Origin: Brucella oryzae
GTDB taxonomy: Bacteria > Pseudomonadota > Alphaproteobacteria > Rhizobiales > Rhizobiaceae
Length of the DNA: 64,000 nucleotides
Assembly: GCA_012103035.1 (NCBI GenBank)
Contig: JAAVLL010000001.1
Coordinates: 1,338,501 to 1,402,500, forward strand
Reading direction: 5' to 3'
Shown: positions 21,657-31,551 of the stretch, in pieces
Layout: each line of letters begins with the position of its first letter
Position numbering within the stretch: position 1 is the first letter of the stretch
Notes under the pieces: model-generated
What the model was told of the DNA's origin: nothing
Databases searched by the model: none
The model's input: only the letters and a program-made list of their open reading frames with translations
Position numbers and translations under genes: made by a program

Positions 21657-21776
21657 TGCGGATGCACTCCAGATGGCTCCCTGATCGATCAGGGTTGGGG
21701 ATTGACCGCGGCGCCTTCTTTCGCATTCACGCAAAGGTCGCGCGTATTTTACTTGAATGAAAGTGGCGAATAACTG

Positions 21777-21792
21777 TACCGTCTGGACGGTA
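21777..21792. promoter_or_regulatory. Probable TetR operator between the efflux operon and tetR
   Basis: TACCGTC-TG-GACGGTA, a perfect inverted repeat with 7-bp arms and a 2-base spacer, in the 172-base divergent promoter region. Such TACCG-type palindromes are common operators of AcrR/TetR repressors of efflux pumps. One site could control both directions. Confidence 0.65.
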
Positions 21793-21828
21793 TTGTCAAC
21801 ATACGAACTGTCAGGAGACACCAGTAAA

Positions 21829-22372
21829 TTGCTAACAAAAAGAAGGTCTCGTCGCGTGAACGTATTTTGCGCGCTGCTACCGAGCTTGCCCGTGAGATCG
21901 GACCCGCTCATCTCTCTCTCGATGCTGTAGCAGCCGTGCGGGGCTTTCAAAAGGCGGATTGCTTTATTCTTTTCCGACAAAGGCCAAACTGCTCGAAGCG
22001 GTGGTCGAAGAATATATGAAAGAACACGAACACGCTATGGAGGTTCAGGAAACACTCCAGAAAGGTGACAAAAATCGTGTGGCGCGGGCTTTCCTCGATG
22101 TTTACCGGGTTCAGGCCGACGATGAGCCGCCCGCTTGCGGCGTTCTGGCCGCGCTTGCCGAAGACCCCGGCTTCATGGTGCCGGTTCGGCAATATCACAG
22201 GACTTTTCTCGACCGCATGATCAAGGACACAACCGATTCCGATACGGCGCTGATCGTCTATCTGGCCGTCGCGGGTCTCGAATGCTCCAAACTGATGGAA
22301 TGTGAAATTCTGAATGATGAGGAACAGCGCGCTGTTCTCGTCCGTTTGGAAGACATGCTGACAGAAAACTGA
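21829..22372 (+). CDS. TetR family transcriptional regulator of the adjacent efflux operon
   Basis: The N-terminus has a TetR helix-turn-helix: [24 protein letters not shown], then, after a one-base repair near 21935, [24 protein letters not shown]. The C-terminal ligand domain follows ([20 protein letters not shown]). About 182 aa. The start is uncertain: I chose TTG at 21829, which needs one restored G (TTGG) to lead into [13 protein letters not shown] and has AGGAG about 11 bases upstream. Divergent transcription from the RND operon argues for repression of the pump. Confidence 0.82.
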
Positions 22373-22423
22373 CAGCTATAATGAAAAGGACGCCGGGCGC
22401 CCTTCATTCTGGCAGTTTGCGAA

Positions 22424-23556
22424 TCAGAGCGGGCTATATCGCCCCTCGCCCATCCTTCCGAGGTTTCAGCGGCAAAATCATTGAACCGCCCATCGGCAAT
22501 CGAAGCACGGATGCCCTTCATCAGATATTGATAATAGGCGAGATTGTTCCAGGTCAGCAGCATTGCGCCAAGCGCTTCACCGGACTTCACCAGATGATGC
22601 AGATAGGCGCGGCTATAGTCGCGTGACGCCGGGCAATCCGATTCCGGATCGAGCGGACGATGATCGTCTGCATGGCGCGCATTGCGCAGGTTCACCTTGC
22701 CGAACCGCGTGAAGGCCAGGCCATGTCGGCCAGCACGCGTCGGCATCACGCAATCGAACATGTCGATCCCGCGTGCTACCGACTTCAAAATATCGTCTGG
22801 CGTGCCGACGCCCATCAGATAGCGCGGCTTTTCCGAAGGCAGGATCGGGCAGACCACTTCCAGCATGTCGAGCATGACCTGCTGCGGCTCGCCGACCGCA
22901 AGCCCACCGACGGAATACCCCTTGAGGTCCATCGCTTTCAGCGCTTCCGCCGATTTCTCGCGCAGCCGTGCGACGTCGCCGCCCTGCACGATGCCGAACA
23001 TCGCCTTGCCCGGCTGGTTGCCGAAAGCGACCTTGCAGCGCTCGGCCCAGCGCAGCGACAGTTCCATGGCGCGCTCGGTGTTCTTTTCCGGCGACGGCAG
23101 CGCCACGCATTCATCAAGCTGCATCTGGATATCGCTATCGAGCAGCCCCTGAATCTCGATGGAACGTTCCGGCGTCATTTCATAAGGCTTGCCGTCGATA
23201 TGCGAACGGAAGGTCACGCCATGCTCGTTCAGCTTGCGCAACTGCGCGAGCGACATGACCTGAAATCCGCCGGAATCGGTCAGGATCGGGCCTTGCCAGC
23301 CACCGAATTCGTGCAGGCCGCCCAGTCGGGCCACGCGTTCGGCGCCCGGCCGCAGCATCAGGTGATAGGTATTGCCAAGGATGATATCTGCGCCAAGTTC
23401 TTTCACCTGGTCCATATACATGGCCTTGACCGTGCCAGCTGTACCGACCGGCATGAAGGCAGGCGTGCGCACCACGCCGCGCGGCATGGAAATCTCGCCC
23501 TGACGCGCCGCGCCATCGGTAGCCAGCACCTTGAATTCAAAATTTTCTGTTGTCAT
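22424..23556 (-). CDS. tgt: Queuine tRNA-ribosyltransferase Tgt
   Basis: Exchanges guanine for queuine precursor at tRNA position 34. [50 protein letters not shown] (catalytic Asp) and [13 protein letters not shown] with GLAVGEP are all present. The zinc-site Cys/His in the C-terminal CP...[14 protein letters not shown] block are there. The open frame runs on to 22258 antisense to tetR; the family normally stops near 376 aa, and one restored T near 22426 (TCTTGA) creates a stop there, so I end the gene at 22424. It overlaps queA by an ATGA, so the two queuosine genes are coupled. Confidence 0.9.
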
Positions 23557-24642
23557 GCGGGGTCTTTAGCTTTGTCGGCTCGCTCAAGCAAGCTGCCATC
23601 ACCATAGGAATAGAAGCGATAGCCGTTGCTGATGGCATGGTCATAGGCGGCGCGCATCGTCTCGAAGCCGCTGAAGGCCGATACCAGCATGAACAGCGTC
23701 GAGCGCGGCAGATGAAAATTGGTCATGAGAAGATCGACGGCCCGGAAGCGGTAGCCGGGCGTGATGAAAATATCGGTCGGGCCTGCCCATGGACGGATGA
23801 TGCCATCCTCGCCCGCCGCACTTTCGATGAGGCGCAGCGATGTCGTACCGACACAGATGATCCTGCCGCCTCGCTCATGCACAGCATTGAGCGCATTGGC
23901 AGTTCGCTGCGACACATATCCGATTTCCGAATGCATCTTGTGGTCGGTGGTGTCATCGGCCTTGACCGGCAAGAACGTCCCTGCCCCCACATGCAGCGTT
24001 ACGAAATGTTCTTCAACCCCTTTCGCCTTGATTCTTTCAAGAAGGTCAGGCGTGAAATGCAATCCGGCAGTGGGAGCCGCGACAGCGCCTTCTTCACGCG
24101 CGTAAACCGTCTGGTAATCCTTGCGATCACGCTCGTCTTCAGCCCGCTTCGAAGCGATATAGGGTGGCAGCGGAATGTGTCCGACCGAGGCGATGGCTTC
24201 GTCCAGTATGGCACCGGAAAGGTCGAACACAAGAAGCGCTTCGCCTGCATCGCCCTTTTCTGTCACGGTGGCATCAAGCGTGCCAAGGAAGCAGCTAGAA
24301 CCGGAATGACCGAAACGAATACGGTCGCCTTCCTTCACGCGCTTTCCTGGACGCAGGAATGCTTTCCAGCGATCAGGTCCGGTGCGCATATGCAGTGTTG
24401 CGCTGACCTGCGAAATATTGCCGTCGCGCTCGCGCATGCCTTCAAGCTGCGCCGGTATTACCTTGGTATCATTGAAAACAAGGGCATCGCCCGGCTGTAA
24501 CAGATCAGGCAGCTCGAACACCTGTCGATCCTCGAATGGCTGGCCGGGGCGGACACGCAGCAGCCTCGCATGGTCACGCGGCTCTACTGGACGCAGAGCA
24601 ATGCTCTTCCGGCAAATCGAAATCGAAAAGATCAACACGCAT
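23553..24642 (-). CDS. queA: S-adenosylmethionine:tRNA ribosyltransferase-isomerase QueA
   Basis: Adds the epoxycyclopentanediol moiety in queuosine synthesis. Landmarks: [53 protein letters not shown] and [22 protein letters not shown]. Near 24602 two bases appear missing (GAAGAAAGC read as GAAGAGC); repaired, the start is the ATG at 24640-24642 ([13 protein letters not shown]), giving 363 aa. Without the repair a GTG at 24638 would be chosen with an unlikely N-terminus. Upstream of tgt in the same operon. Confidence 0.9.
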
Positions 24643-24656
24643 TATGAACCTCTAAA

Positions 24657-24699
24657 GCATTTCCAGCAAAAGTGCGAAGCGGTTTTGCGTTCGGAAATG
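24657..24699. repeat. Imperfect palindromic intergenic repeat
   Basis: GCATTTCC at one end and GGAAATGT at the other enclose an imperfect hairpin with GCAAAA/TTTTGC arms. Repeats of this kind are scattered between genes in Brucella/Ochrobactrum and other Rhizobiales; that is recalled knowledge, and only one copy is seen here. Confidence 0.5.
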
Positions 24700-24707
24700 T
24701 GGTAAAC

Positions 24708-24743
24708 AAATTACGGCCCCGGCATGAACCGGAGCCGTAATTT
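24708..24743 (-). terminator. Terminator downstream of the cyclophilin genes
   Basis: AAATTACGGC-cCCGG / CCGG-a-GCCGTAATTT, an almost perfect 14-bp stem around a CATGAA loop, 19 bases beyond the ppiB-like stop. The flanking A and T runs make it usable in both directions. Confidence 0.85.
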
Positions 24744-24762
24744 CTCAATGGAATCGGCAGGA

Positions 24763-25269
24763 TCAGATGTCGGCAGCGATGCGGGCCGTCACGATCGTGT
24801 CCGGATCGGATACAGGCTCACCGCGCTTGATCTTGTCGACATTGTCCATGCCTTCGATGACCTGGCCCCAGACGCTGTACTGGCGGTCGAGCCACGGAGC
24901 GTCGGCAAAGCAGATGAAGAACTGCGAATTGGCCGAATTCGGGTTGGCCGAACGTGCCATTGAAGCCGTACCGCGCTTGTGCGGCGTGTTGGAGAACTCA
25001 GCCTTCAGGTCCGGCTTGTCCGAACCGCCCATGCCAGCGCGCGAGCCATTGAAATGAGCGCCGCCGGTCTTGCCGAACTTGACGTCGCCGGTCTGCGCCA
25101 TGAAGCCGTCGATCACGCGGTGGAACACGACGCCGTCATAAGCGCCTTCGCGAGCCAGTTCCTTGACGCGTGCAACATGATCCGGCGCGAGGTCGGGGTA
25201 GAGTTCGAGAACGACATTGCCCTTGGTGGTTTCAAGAACGAGCGTGTTTTCAGGGTCTTTGTAAGCCAT
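24763..25269 (-). CDS. Peptidyl-prolyl cis-trans isomerase, cyclophilin type (cytoplasmic)
   Basis: 168 aa, intact. VVFHRVIDGFMAQTGD, GSRAGMGGSDKPDLKAEFSNTPHKRGTASMARS and NSANSQFFICFADAPWLDRQYSVWGQV hold the catalytic Arg, Phe, Gln and Trp of cyclophilins. There is no signal peptide, so it acts in the cytoplasm. It follows a paralogue with a signal peptide by 18 bases; together they give a cytoplasmic/periplasmic pair on one transcript, probably from a gene duplication. Confidence 0.92.
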   Translation of the reverse strand: MAYKDPENTLVLETTKGNVVLELYPDLAPDHVARVKELAREGAYDGVVFHRVIDGFMAQTGDVKFGKTGGAHFNGSRAGMGGSDKPDLKAEFSNTPHKRGTASMARSANPNSANSQFFICFADAPWLDRQYSVWGQVIEGMDNVDKIKRGEPVSDPDTIVTARIAADI

Positions 25270-25287
25270 TGGGCCTCTCCTTGTATT

Positions 25288-25875
25288 TTACTTCTTGTCG
25301 GCCTGAAGCGTGGCCTTGATGATCTTGTCAGGGTTTTCCACGGCGCCATTATCGGCTTCGCTACCCTTCTTTATCTTGTCGACGACATCCATGCCGCTGA
25401 CAACCTTGCCGACCACAGTATATTGGCCGTTAAGGAACGCGCCGTCCGCAAACATGATGAAGAATTGCGAATTGGCCGAATTGGGGTTCTGGCTGCGGGC
25501 CATGCCGACCGTGCCGCGCACGAAGGGTTCCTTGGAAAATTCTGCCGGAATATCCGGATAGTCGGAACCGCCAGTGCCCACGCGAGACGCATTGAAACCC
25601 TTGTCCATGTTACCGAACTTCACATCGCCGGTCTGTGCCATGAATCCTGGGATGACGCGGTGGAATGCAACGCCGTTATAGGCGCCGTCGCGCACCAGTT
25701 TTTCGATCTGTGCCACATGCTTCGGTGCGAGGTCGGGGCGAAGCTGGATGGCAACGTCGCCGTCCTTCAGCTTGAGAACCATGGTGTTCTCGGCATTGGC
25801 GGCGAAAGCCGTCTGACCGCCCCTTGCGACAGCGCAAAATGCAACGGCAGCAACCGCTGAACGAATGAAAGACAT
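25288..25875 (-). CDS. Peptidyl-prolyl cis-trans isomerase, cyclophilin type (exported)
   Basis: 195 aa, intact. N-terminal signal peptide (SFIRSAVAAVAFCAVARGG then AFAANAENT). The catalytic core repeats that of its neighbour: VAFHRVIPGFMAQTGDVKFG, GTVGMARSQNPNSANSQFFIMFAD and GQYTVVGKVVSGMDVVDKI. The usual active-site Trp is replaced in this branch (FLNGQYTV versus WLDRQYSV), which in cyclophilins reduces cyclosporin binding. Periplasmic folding is inferred from the signal peptide. Confidence 0.9.
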   Translation of the reverse strand: MSFIRSAVAAVAFCAVARGGQTAFAANAENTMVLKLKDGDVAIQLRPDLAPKHVAQIEKLVRDGAYNGVAFHRVIPGFMAQTGDVKFGNMDKGFNASRVGTGGSDYPDIPAEFSKEPFVRGTVGMARSQNPNSANSQFFIMFADGAFLNGQYTVVGKVVSGMDVVDKIKKGSEADNGAVENPDKIIKATLQADKK

Positions 25876-25895
25876 GATCGAAAAACTCCCTGTGG

Positions 25896-26388
25896 TCAGG
25901 ATTTGAATTTGGCGTTCAAGGCAGCGGCAACAGCTGCAGGAACGAAGGGCTTTATATCGCCGCCCATGGAGGCAATCTGGCGAACCAATGTGGCGGTAAT
26001 CGTGCGCACTGCCGGGTCCGCCGGGAGGAACACGGTCTGCAATTCCGGTGCCATGGTGCCGTTCATGCCTGCCATCTGCATTTCATAGTCGAGATCGGTG
26101 CCGTCGCGCAAACCGCGCACCATCAATTGTGCGGCATGCTTGCGTGCCGCATCGATGACCAGCCCGTCGAAGGAAATGACCGAAACCCGACCTGCATCTT
26201 TGCCCAATATAGCCTTGAGCTTCCACCGATGAGCGCCACACGCTCCTCGAAGGTGAAGAGAGGTTTTTGCCGGGATGAACGCCGATTGCGACAATAACCT
26301 CGTCGGCAAGGCGCAGGGCACCTTTGAGGACATCCATATGGCCGTTTGTCACCGGGTCGAAGGAGCCCGCATAGATCGCGATCGTCAT
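25896..26388 (-). CDS. coaD: Phosphopantetheine adenylyltransferase CoaD
   Basis: Penultimate step of coenzyme A synthesis. The N-terminal [23 protein letters not shown] carries the TxGH nucleotide-transfer motif, and [37 protein letters not shown] is typical. Two one-base deletions near 26265 (AAAAAC) and near 26222 (CC) restore [15 protein letters not shown] and [13 protein letters not shown]; the repaired protein is 164 aa. It is an essential enzyme, so the breaks are probably errors. Confidence 0.92.
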
Positions 26389-26582
26389 TTCTTCCAGCTA
26401 GCCTTTTCTGAACAGATTTTCAACAAGAACCACTGCGATAAGAAAACAGAAACCAAGAAAACAGATGAACGCGATATGAACAGCGATTTCACGACAAGTT
26501 CACAACCGATTTACCAAGATAGGTGCAAGTTTGGTGCAACCTTTTCGCTTCTGAAGCGTATGTATGTCGAAAGGATAACACG

Positions 26583-26732
26583 ATGATGATCTTTCTTCTG
26601 GCATTATCCATGATGGTCGCAATGGCTGCATCGGCAATCATACTGCTTCTCGAAGAGAATGAAGCAAAGCGTCAGCGCGTGCGTCAGGTGGCATTTGACA
26701 TCAATAGCTTGCGCAACATGCGTTCGCGCTGA
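26583..26732 (+). CDS. Small single-span membrane protein, unknown function
   Basis: 49 aa: one hydrophobic segment (MIFLLALSMMVAMAASAI) followed by a charged tail rich in Arg (EENEAKRQRVRQ, NMRSR). The ATG at 26583 follows AAGGA at 8-9 bases. It lies alone between coaD and gyrA. I do not recognise a family; coding is plausible because of the ribosome-binding site and the coherent membrane-plus-basic-tail pattern. Confidence 0.5.
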   Translation: MMIFLLALSMMVAMAASAIILLLEENEAKRQRVRQVAFDINSLRNMRSR

Positions 26733-26820
26733 ATATTACCAGCCGAGTTCACGCAACAGCGTTGGAGCTTGCTGGCAAAGAGTTTGTGTGATCGCCAATT
26801 CCTCCAGTCTTGGCATCTGA

Positions 26821-26852
26821 AAAAGGCCGATGGTTCCCGCCATCGGCCTTTT
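26821..26852 (-). terminator. gyrA terminator
   Basis: AAAAGGCCGATGG-TTCCCG-CCATCGGCCTTTT, a perfect 13-bp stem with a 6-base loop, 33 bases past the gyrA stop. It can work in both directions. Confidence 0.9.
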
Positions 26853-26884
26853 CATTGTTCAGAACAAAGAGTCCGGCTCCTTGA

Positions 26885-29692
26885 TCATTCCTCGGTGTCG
26901 GCACCCGGCGTTTCGCCTTCGGAAGCTGCCTCGCCGCCATTGCCGTTCTCTTCGTCGCTATCGGCTTCGGATATGCGTTCGACCGAGACGACCTTCTCGC
27001 CGTCCGCCGTGTTGAAGATCGTGACGCCCTTGGTGGAGCGCCCGGCAATGCGAATACCGTCAACAGGCACGCGGATGAGCTGTCCGCCATCGGAAACGAG
27101 CAGGATCTGGTCGCTCGCCTCGACCGGGAACAGGGCGACCAGCTTGCCGATTTCGTCGGTCTTCGACGTATCGGTGGCGCGGATGCCCTTGCCGCCACGG
27201 CCCGAAACGCGGAACTCGTAGGACGACGAGCGCTTGCCGTAACCGTATTCGCTGACCGTCAGCACGGTTTCTTCGCGCGCTTTCAGTTCCTGATAGCGTT
27301 CATCGTTGAGCTCGGTTTCGGTTCCGACTTCCTCACCGACGACCACGATATCATCCGCATCATCCGCCCCTTGCGCCCGGCGCTCGGCGATCGAACGCTT
27401 GAGATAGGCGGCACGCTCGGACGCATCGGCATCGACGTGATGCAGGATCGCCATGGAGATGACCTTGTCGCCATCGGCCAGATTGATGCCACGCACACCA
27501 ATCGAGTTGCGGCCCGCAAAGACGCGCACATCGGTGACGGGGAAGCGGATGCACTGGCCGCCGGCACAGGTCAGAAGCACGTCGTCGAATTCCGTACAGG
27601 TATCGACCGAGAGGATTTCATCGCCCTCGTCGTCGAGCTTCATCGCGATCTTGCCGTTACGGTTGACCTGAACGAAGTCCGACAGCTTGTTACGGCGAAC
27701 CGTACCGCGCGTGGTCGAGAACATGACGTCGAGGTTTGCCCAGGATTCTTCATCCTCCGGCAGCGGCATGATGGTGGTGATGCGTTCACCCTGCTGCAAA
27801 GGCAGCATGTTGATGAGCGCCTTGCCACGCGACTGCGGCGTGCCAACCGGCAGGCGCCAGACCTTCTCCTTGTAGACAATGCCACGCGAGGAGAAGAACA
27901 GAACCGGCGTATGCGTATTGGCGACGAACAGGCGGGTTACGAAATCCTCATCCTTCGTCGCCATGCCGGAGCGACCCTTGCCGCCACGGCGCTGCGCACG
28001 GTAGGTCGTTAGCGGAACGCGCTTGATATAGCCTGCATGGCTGACGGTGACGACCATGTCTTCGCGGGCGATCAGGTCTTCGTCGTCCATTTCAGCGCCG
28101 CCGAAACCGATTTCGGTGCGGCGTGGCGTTGCGAACTCGTCGCGAACCGCAATCATCTCGTCCTTGACGATCGTCATCACGCGCAGGCGCGACGAGAGGA
28201 TGTCGAGATAATCGCGGATTTCCTCGCCGATTTTGTTCAGTTCGTCTGCTACTTCGTCGCGACCGAGCGCGGTCAGGCGCTGGAGACGCAGATCGAGAAT
28301 GGCACGGGCCTGTTCTTCGGAAAGGTTGTAGGTGTTGTCTTCATTGATGGTGTGGCGCGGATCGTCGATCAAACGGATCAGCGGTGCGACATCGGCGGCA
28401 GGCCAGCGGCGCTCCATCAACTGTTCACGCGCGGTCGTCGGATCGGGCGCACGGCGAATGAGTGCGATCACCTCATCGATATTGGCGACGGCAATCGCAA
28501 GGCCGACCAACACATGCGCGCGGTCGCGCGCCTTGTTGAGCAGGAATTTTGTGCGGCGCGTCACCACTTCCTCACGGAAGACGACGAAGGCGCGCAGCAT
28601 ATCGAGCAGATTGAGCTGTTCCGGCTTGCCGCCATTCAGCGCCACCATGTTGCAGCCGAACGAGGTCTGCAGCGGCGTATAGCGGTAAAGCTGGTTCAGC
28701 ACGACATCGGCAACGGCATCGCGCTTGAGTTCCACCACGACGCGATAACCTTCGCGGTCGGATTCGTCGCGCAGATCGGAAATGCCTTCGATGCGCTTGT
28801 CGCGCACCAGTTCGGCCATCTTCTCGATCATCGAAGCCTTGTTCACCTGATACGGGATCTCGGTGATTATGATGGCTTCGCGGTCGCCGCGCATCGGCTC
28901 GATGGTGGCGCGTCCGCGCATGACCACTGAACCGCGGCCGGTCGTATAGGCGGAATTGATGCCTGCGCGTCCGAGGATGATGCCGCCGGTCGGGAAATCC
29001 GGACCCGGAATGATTTCCATCAGTTCGGCAAGCTCGATAGCCGGATTGTCGATTAGCGCAATGCAGCCGTCGATGACTTCTCCGAGATTGTGTGGCGGGA
29101 TATTCGTCGCCATGCCGACGGCGATACCGCCCGAACCGTTGACAAGCAGGTTCGGGAAGCGCGCAGGCATAACCACAGGTTCCTGCTCGCGACCGTCATA
29201 ATTGTCCTGGAAGTCGACCGTATCCTTGTCGATATCCGACAGGATGGATTCGGTAAGCTTTTCCAGACGGCATTCGGTGTAACGCATCGCTGCCGGCGGA
29301 TCGCCGTCGATGGAGCCGAAATTGCCCTGCCCGTCGACCAGCGGATCGCGCATGGAGAAATCCTGCGCCATACGCACGAGGGCATCGTAAATGGAAGAGT
29401 CGCCATGCGGGTGATACTTACCCATGACCTCACCGACCACACCCGCCGACTTACGGTAGGGGCGGTTGTAGGCGAGGTTCATCTCGTTCATGGCGTGGAG
29501 AATGCGGCGATGCACGGGCTTCAGGCCGTCGCGCACATCGGGCAGCGCACGGCTCACGATAACGCTCATCGCGTAATCGAGATAGGAGCGCTGCATCTCC
29601 TCGATAATGGAAATCGGTTCGATACCGCTAGGGCCGCCGTTTGGGCCACCATTCATATCGTCGGAACCGGGTGGAGGCGTTTGATCTGACAC
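26885..29692 (-). CDS. gyrA: DNA gyrase subunit A
   Basis: 935 aa, intact over 2.8 kb. ATP-dependent negative supercoiling with GyrB. Conserved: [25 protein letters not shown], the quinolone-resistance region [19 protein letters not shown], the catalytic Tyr in [13 protein letters not shown], and C-terminal beta-pinwheel repeats including the GyrA-box-like [11 protein letters not shown]. Ser and Asp at the positions equal to E. coli 83 and 87 are both wild type, so the sequence shows no classic quinolone-resistance change. The acidic C-terminal tail ([22 protein letters not shown] region) is long. Confidence 0.97.
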   Translation of the reverse strand: MSDQTPPPGSDDMNGGPNGGPSGIEPISIIEEMQRSYLDYAMSVIVSRALPDVRDGLKPVHRRILHAMNEMNLAYNRPYRKSAGVVGEVMGKYHPHGDSSIYDALVRMAQDFSMRDPLVDGQGNFGSIDGDPPAAMRYTECRLEKLTESILSDIDKDTVDFQDNYDGREQEPVVMPARFPNLLVNGSGGIAVGMATNIPPHNLGEVIDGCIALIDNPAIELAELMEIIPGPDFPTGGIILGRAGINSAYTTGRGSVVMRGRATIEPMRGDREAIIITEIPYQVNKASMIEKMAELVRDKRIEGISDLRDESDREGYRVVVELKRDAVADVVLNQLYRYTPLQTSFGCNMVALNGGKPEQLNLLDMLRAFVVFREEVVTRRTKFLLNKARDRAHVLVGLAIAVANIDEVIALIRRAPDPTTAREQLMERRWPAADVAPLIRLIDDPRHTINEDNTYNLSEEQARAILDLRLQRLTALGRDEVADELNKIGEEIRDYLDILSSRLRVMTIVKDEMIAVRDEFATPRRTEIGFGGAEMDDEDLIAREDMVVTVSHAGYIKRVPLTTYRAQRRGGKGRSGMATKDEDFVTRLFVANTHTPVLFFSSRGIVYKEKVWRLPVGTPQSRGKALINMLPLQQGERITTIMPLPEDEESWANLDVMFSTTRGTVRRNKLSDFVQVNRNGKIAMKLDDEGDEILSVDTCTEFDDVLLTCAGGQCIRFPVTDVRVFAGRNSIGVRGINLADGDKVISMAILHHVDADASERAAYLKRSIAERRAQGADDADDIVVVGEEVGTETELNDERYQELKAREETVLTVSEYGYGKRSSSYEFRVSGRGGKGIRATDTSKTDEIGKLVALFPVEASDQILLVSDGGQLIRVPVDGIRIAGRSTKGVTIFNTADGEKVVSVERISEADSDEENGNGGEAASEGETPGADTEE

Positions 29693-29941
29693 TATTCAGA
29701 TTTCTTTCTCAACAGAATCGATAAAGTCACTTTATAACGGAAACCAGCAAAAACGCCAATTTCGCGACCGTTTCGGCGGCCTATTTCCGTTTGTCAATTC
29801 AATGACTTAAAAGATATTCACATAAAGATTGAGCAATGATGTTGCCCGTCATTGCGCTTTGCGTCGACCATGTGCCGTCGATCGTCTACAATTCCTGTAT
29901 CCGATCGAGCATAACATGCCAACAAGAAGGGCGCTTGCAGT

Positions 29942-30571
29942 ATGGGTTTCTACGATACGGTTTTCAGCGCGTTCGTCACCCTGCTTGTCACAATCGATCC
30001 GCCCGGGCTGGCGCCATTGTTTCTGGCCCTGACGCCCGGCATGGAGCGGCACCACCGCGGACAGGTGGCGCTTCGCGCCTCGATCATCGGCTTCATCGTG
30101 ATGGCGCTCTTTGCGATTGCGGGCGCGCAGATCCTCGGCATGTTCGGCATTACCATTGGCGCGTTCCGCGTTGCCGGTGGTCTTCTCCTGTTCTGGATCG
30201 CTTTTGAAATGATTTTCGAGAAGCGAACGGAGCGCAAGGAAAAGAGCGCGGAGGTCGCCATCACCAAGGACCATATCCGCAATATAGCCGCCTTCCCGCT
30301 CGCTATTCCGCTGATCGCCGGTCCGGGCGCGATTTCGGCTATCGTGCTGACGTCGGACTCATTCCACGGTGTCGGACCGCGTTTGGCGCTGCTTGGCGTT
30401 ATCTTCGTCTGCCTGCTGATTACCTATCTCGTGTTGCTGCTGGCGGAGCGCGTCGACCGGTTCCTTGGCGAAACCGGTCGTTCCATCCTGACCCGCCTTC
30501 TCGGCGTCATTCTGGCAGCGCTTGCCGTTCAGTTCGTTGCCGACGGCATCAAGACACTCATCAACGGTTAA
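29942..30571 (+). CDS. MarC family integral membrane protein
   Basis: 209 aa, intact, with about six hydrophobic segments. FSAFVTLLVTIDPPGLAPLFLALTPG and FPLAIPLIAGPGAISAIVL are the two halves of the MarC family, which probably arose by internal duplication. MarC proteins are inner-membrane proteins; the name does not imply proven drug resistance. The last 4 bases overlap the convergent phnE2 gene. Confidence 0.85.
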   Translation: MGFYDTVFSAFVTLLVTIDPPGLAPLFLALTPGMERHHRGQVALRASIIGFIVMALFAIAGAQILGMFGITIGAFRVAGGLLLFWIAFEMIFEKRTERKEKSAEVAITKDHIRNIAAFPLAIPLIAGPGAISAIVLTSDSFHGVGPRLALLGVIFVCLLITYLVLLLAERVDRFLGETGRSILTRLLGVILAALAVQFVADGIKTLING

Positions 30572-31438
30572 GCCGATTTCTGCGCCTTCTTGCCGATCAT
30601 GGCGTGACGAAGCTTGGACGAGAACCAGTCGATGACGGCGACGGCGATCAGGATCATGATAATCAGGAAGGAAACATCCTGAAGGTTCAGGACCTTGATC
30701 TGTTCTGCCAGATGCGCGCCAATGCCGCCTGCCCCGACAATGCCGATGATGGTGGCCGAGCGGGTATTCGACTCGAAGAAGTAAAGCACCTGACTGCCGA
30801 TCAGCGGCAGAACCTGCGGCAGCACGCCGAAGCGATAACCGTGCAGCCTGCCGCCGCCCGATGACACCACACCTTCGACCGGCTTCTTGTCAGCCCCTTC
30901 AATGGCTTCGGAGAAAAGCTTGCCGAATGCCCCGAAATCCGAGCAGGCGATGGCGAGAATACCGGCGAACGGTCCAAGCCCCACCACCGACACCCAGATC
31001 AGCGCCCATATCAGCGTATCGACGCCGCGAATGGTGTCGAGGAAGCGGCGAATGCCGAAATGCAGGAAGACATTCGGGATAATGTTCTTCGCCGCCAGAA
31101 AACCGAACGGAAAGGCGAGGATTGCCGCCAGCAATGTGCCGAGATAGGCGATTGCCAGCGTTTCCATCATCGACCACAGATAAAGGTTGAAACGTCCGCC
31201 GGACGATGGCGGCATCATCATCAAGGCGAAATCGCCAAGGCGACCGAGACCGTTCAGAATGCGCAGCAGCGAAAAATCGAGCCAGTAGAAGGCGAACCAG
31301 ACCGAAGCGATAAGAGCTACGCTTAAAATCGCCAGATTGCGCCAAGTGCGCCCATTGCCGAACAATTCGGCATGTTCCGCCCGGAGTTCCTTTTCGTGCG
31401 CGTGTGCCTCGCGGGAGACTTTGTGCAATATCGGTCAT
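30568..31438 (-). CDS. phnE: Phosphonate ABC transporter permease PhnE (second copy)
   Basis: Inner-membrane permease of the phosphonate importer. Several hydrophobic segments; the EAA-loop region is SEAIEGADKKPVEGVVSSGGGRLHGYRFGVLPQVLPL, and TRSATIIGIVGAGGIGAHL follows. Two A appear lost near 31423 at the N-terminus, so the ATG at 31438 (MTDIAQ) leads into VSREAHAHEKEL after repair; otherwise the shorter TTG start at 31428 would serve. About 290 aa. It is the last gene of the phnC-D-E-E unit; the two permeases form the membrane channel as a heterodimer. Confidence 0.88.
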
Positions 31439-31455
31439 AATTCTCTCTTCTGTTT

Positions 31456-31550
31456 GAGCATGATCTTTTTCTGATCGAAGCGGGATTAGAAATTAGTCCA
31501 GTGGACTAATTTCCCCGCGTAGGCGGTTCCCACTTTTCGGGATCATGCTC
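31456..31550. repeat. Palindromic intergenic repeat with a nested perfect palindrome
   Basis: Perfect outer arms GAGCATGATC (31456-31465) and GATCATGCTC (31541-31550). The inner flank CCCACTTTTCGGGATCATGCTC matches a repeat common in Rhizobiales (recalled). In the centre lies GAAATTAGTCCA-G-TGGACTAATTTC (31489-31513), a 12-bp-arm perfect palindrome. It sits between the two phnE genes, so it is transcribed within the operon and would form an RNA hairpin there. Confidence 0.7.
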
Positions 31551-31551
31551 C

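Noticed and set aside
22258-22423. C-terminal extension of Tgt antisense to tetR
   Set aside because: The family ends near 376 aa; the extension is the complement of the tetR coding sequence and is best explained by a lost base that hid the stop.
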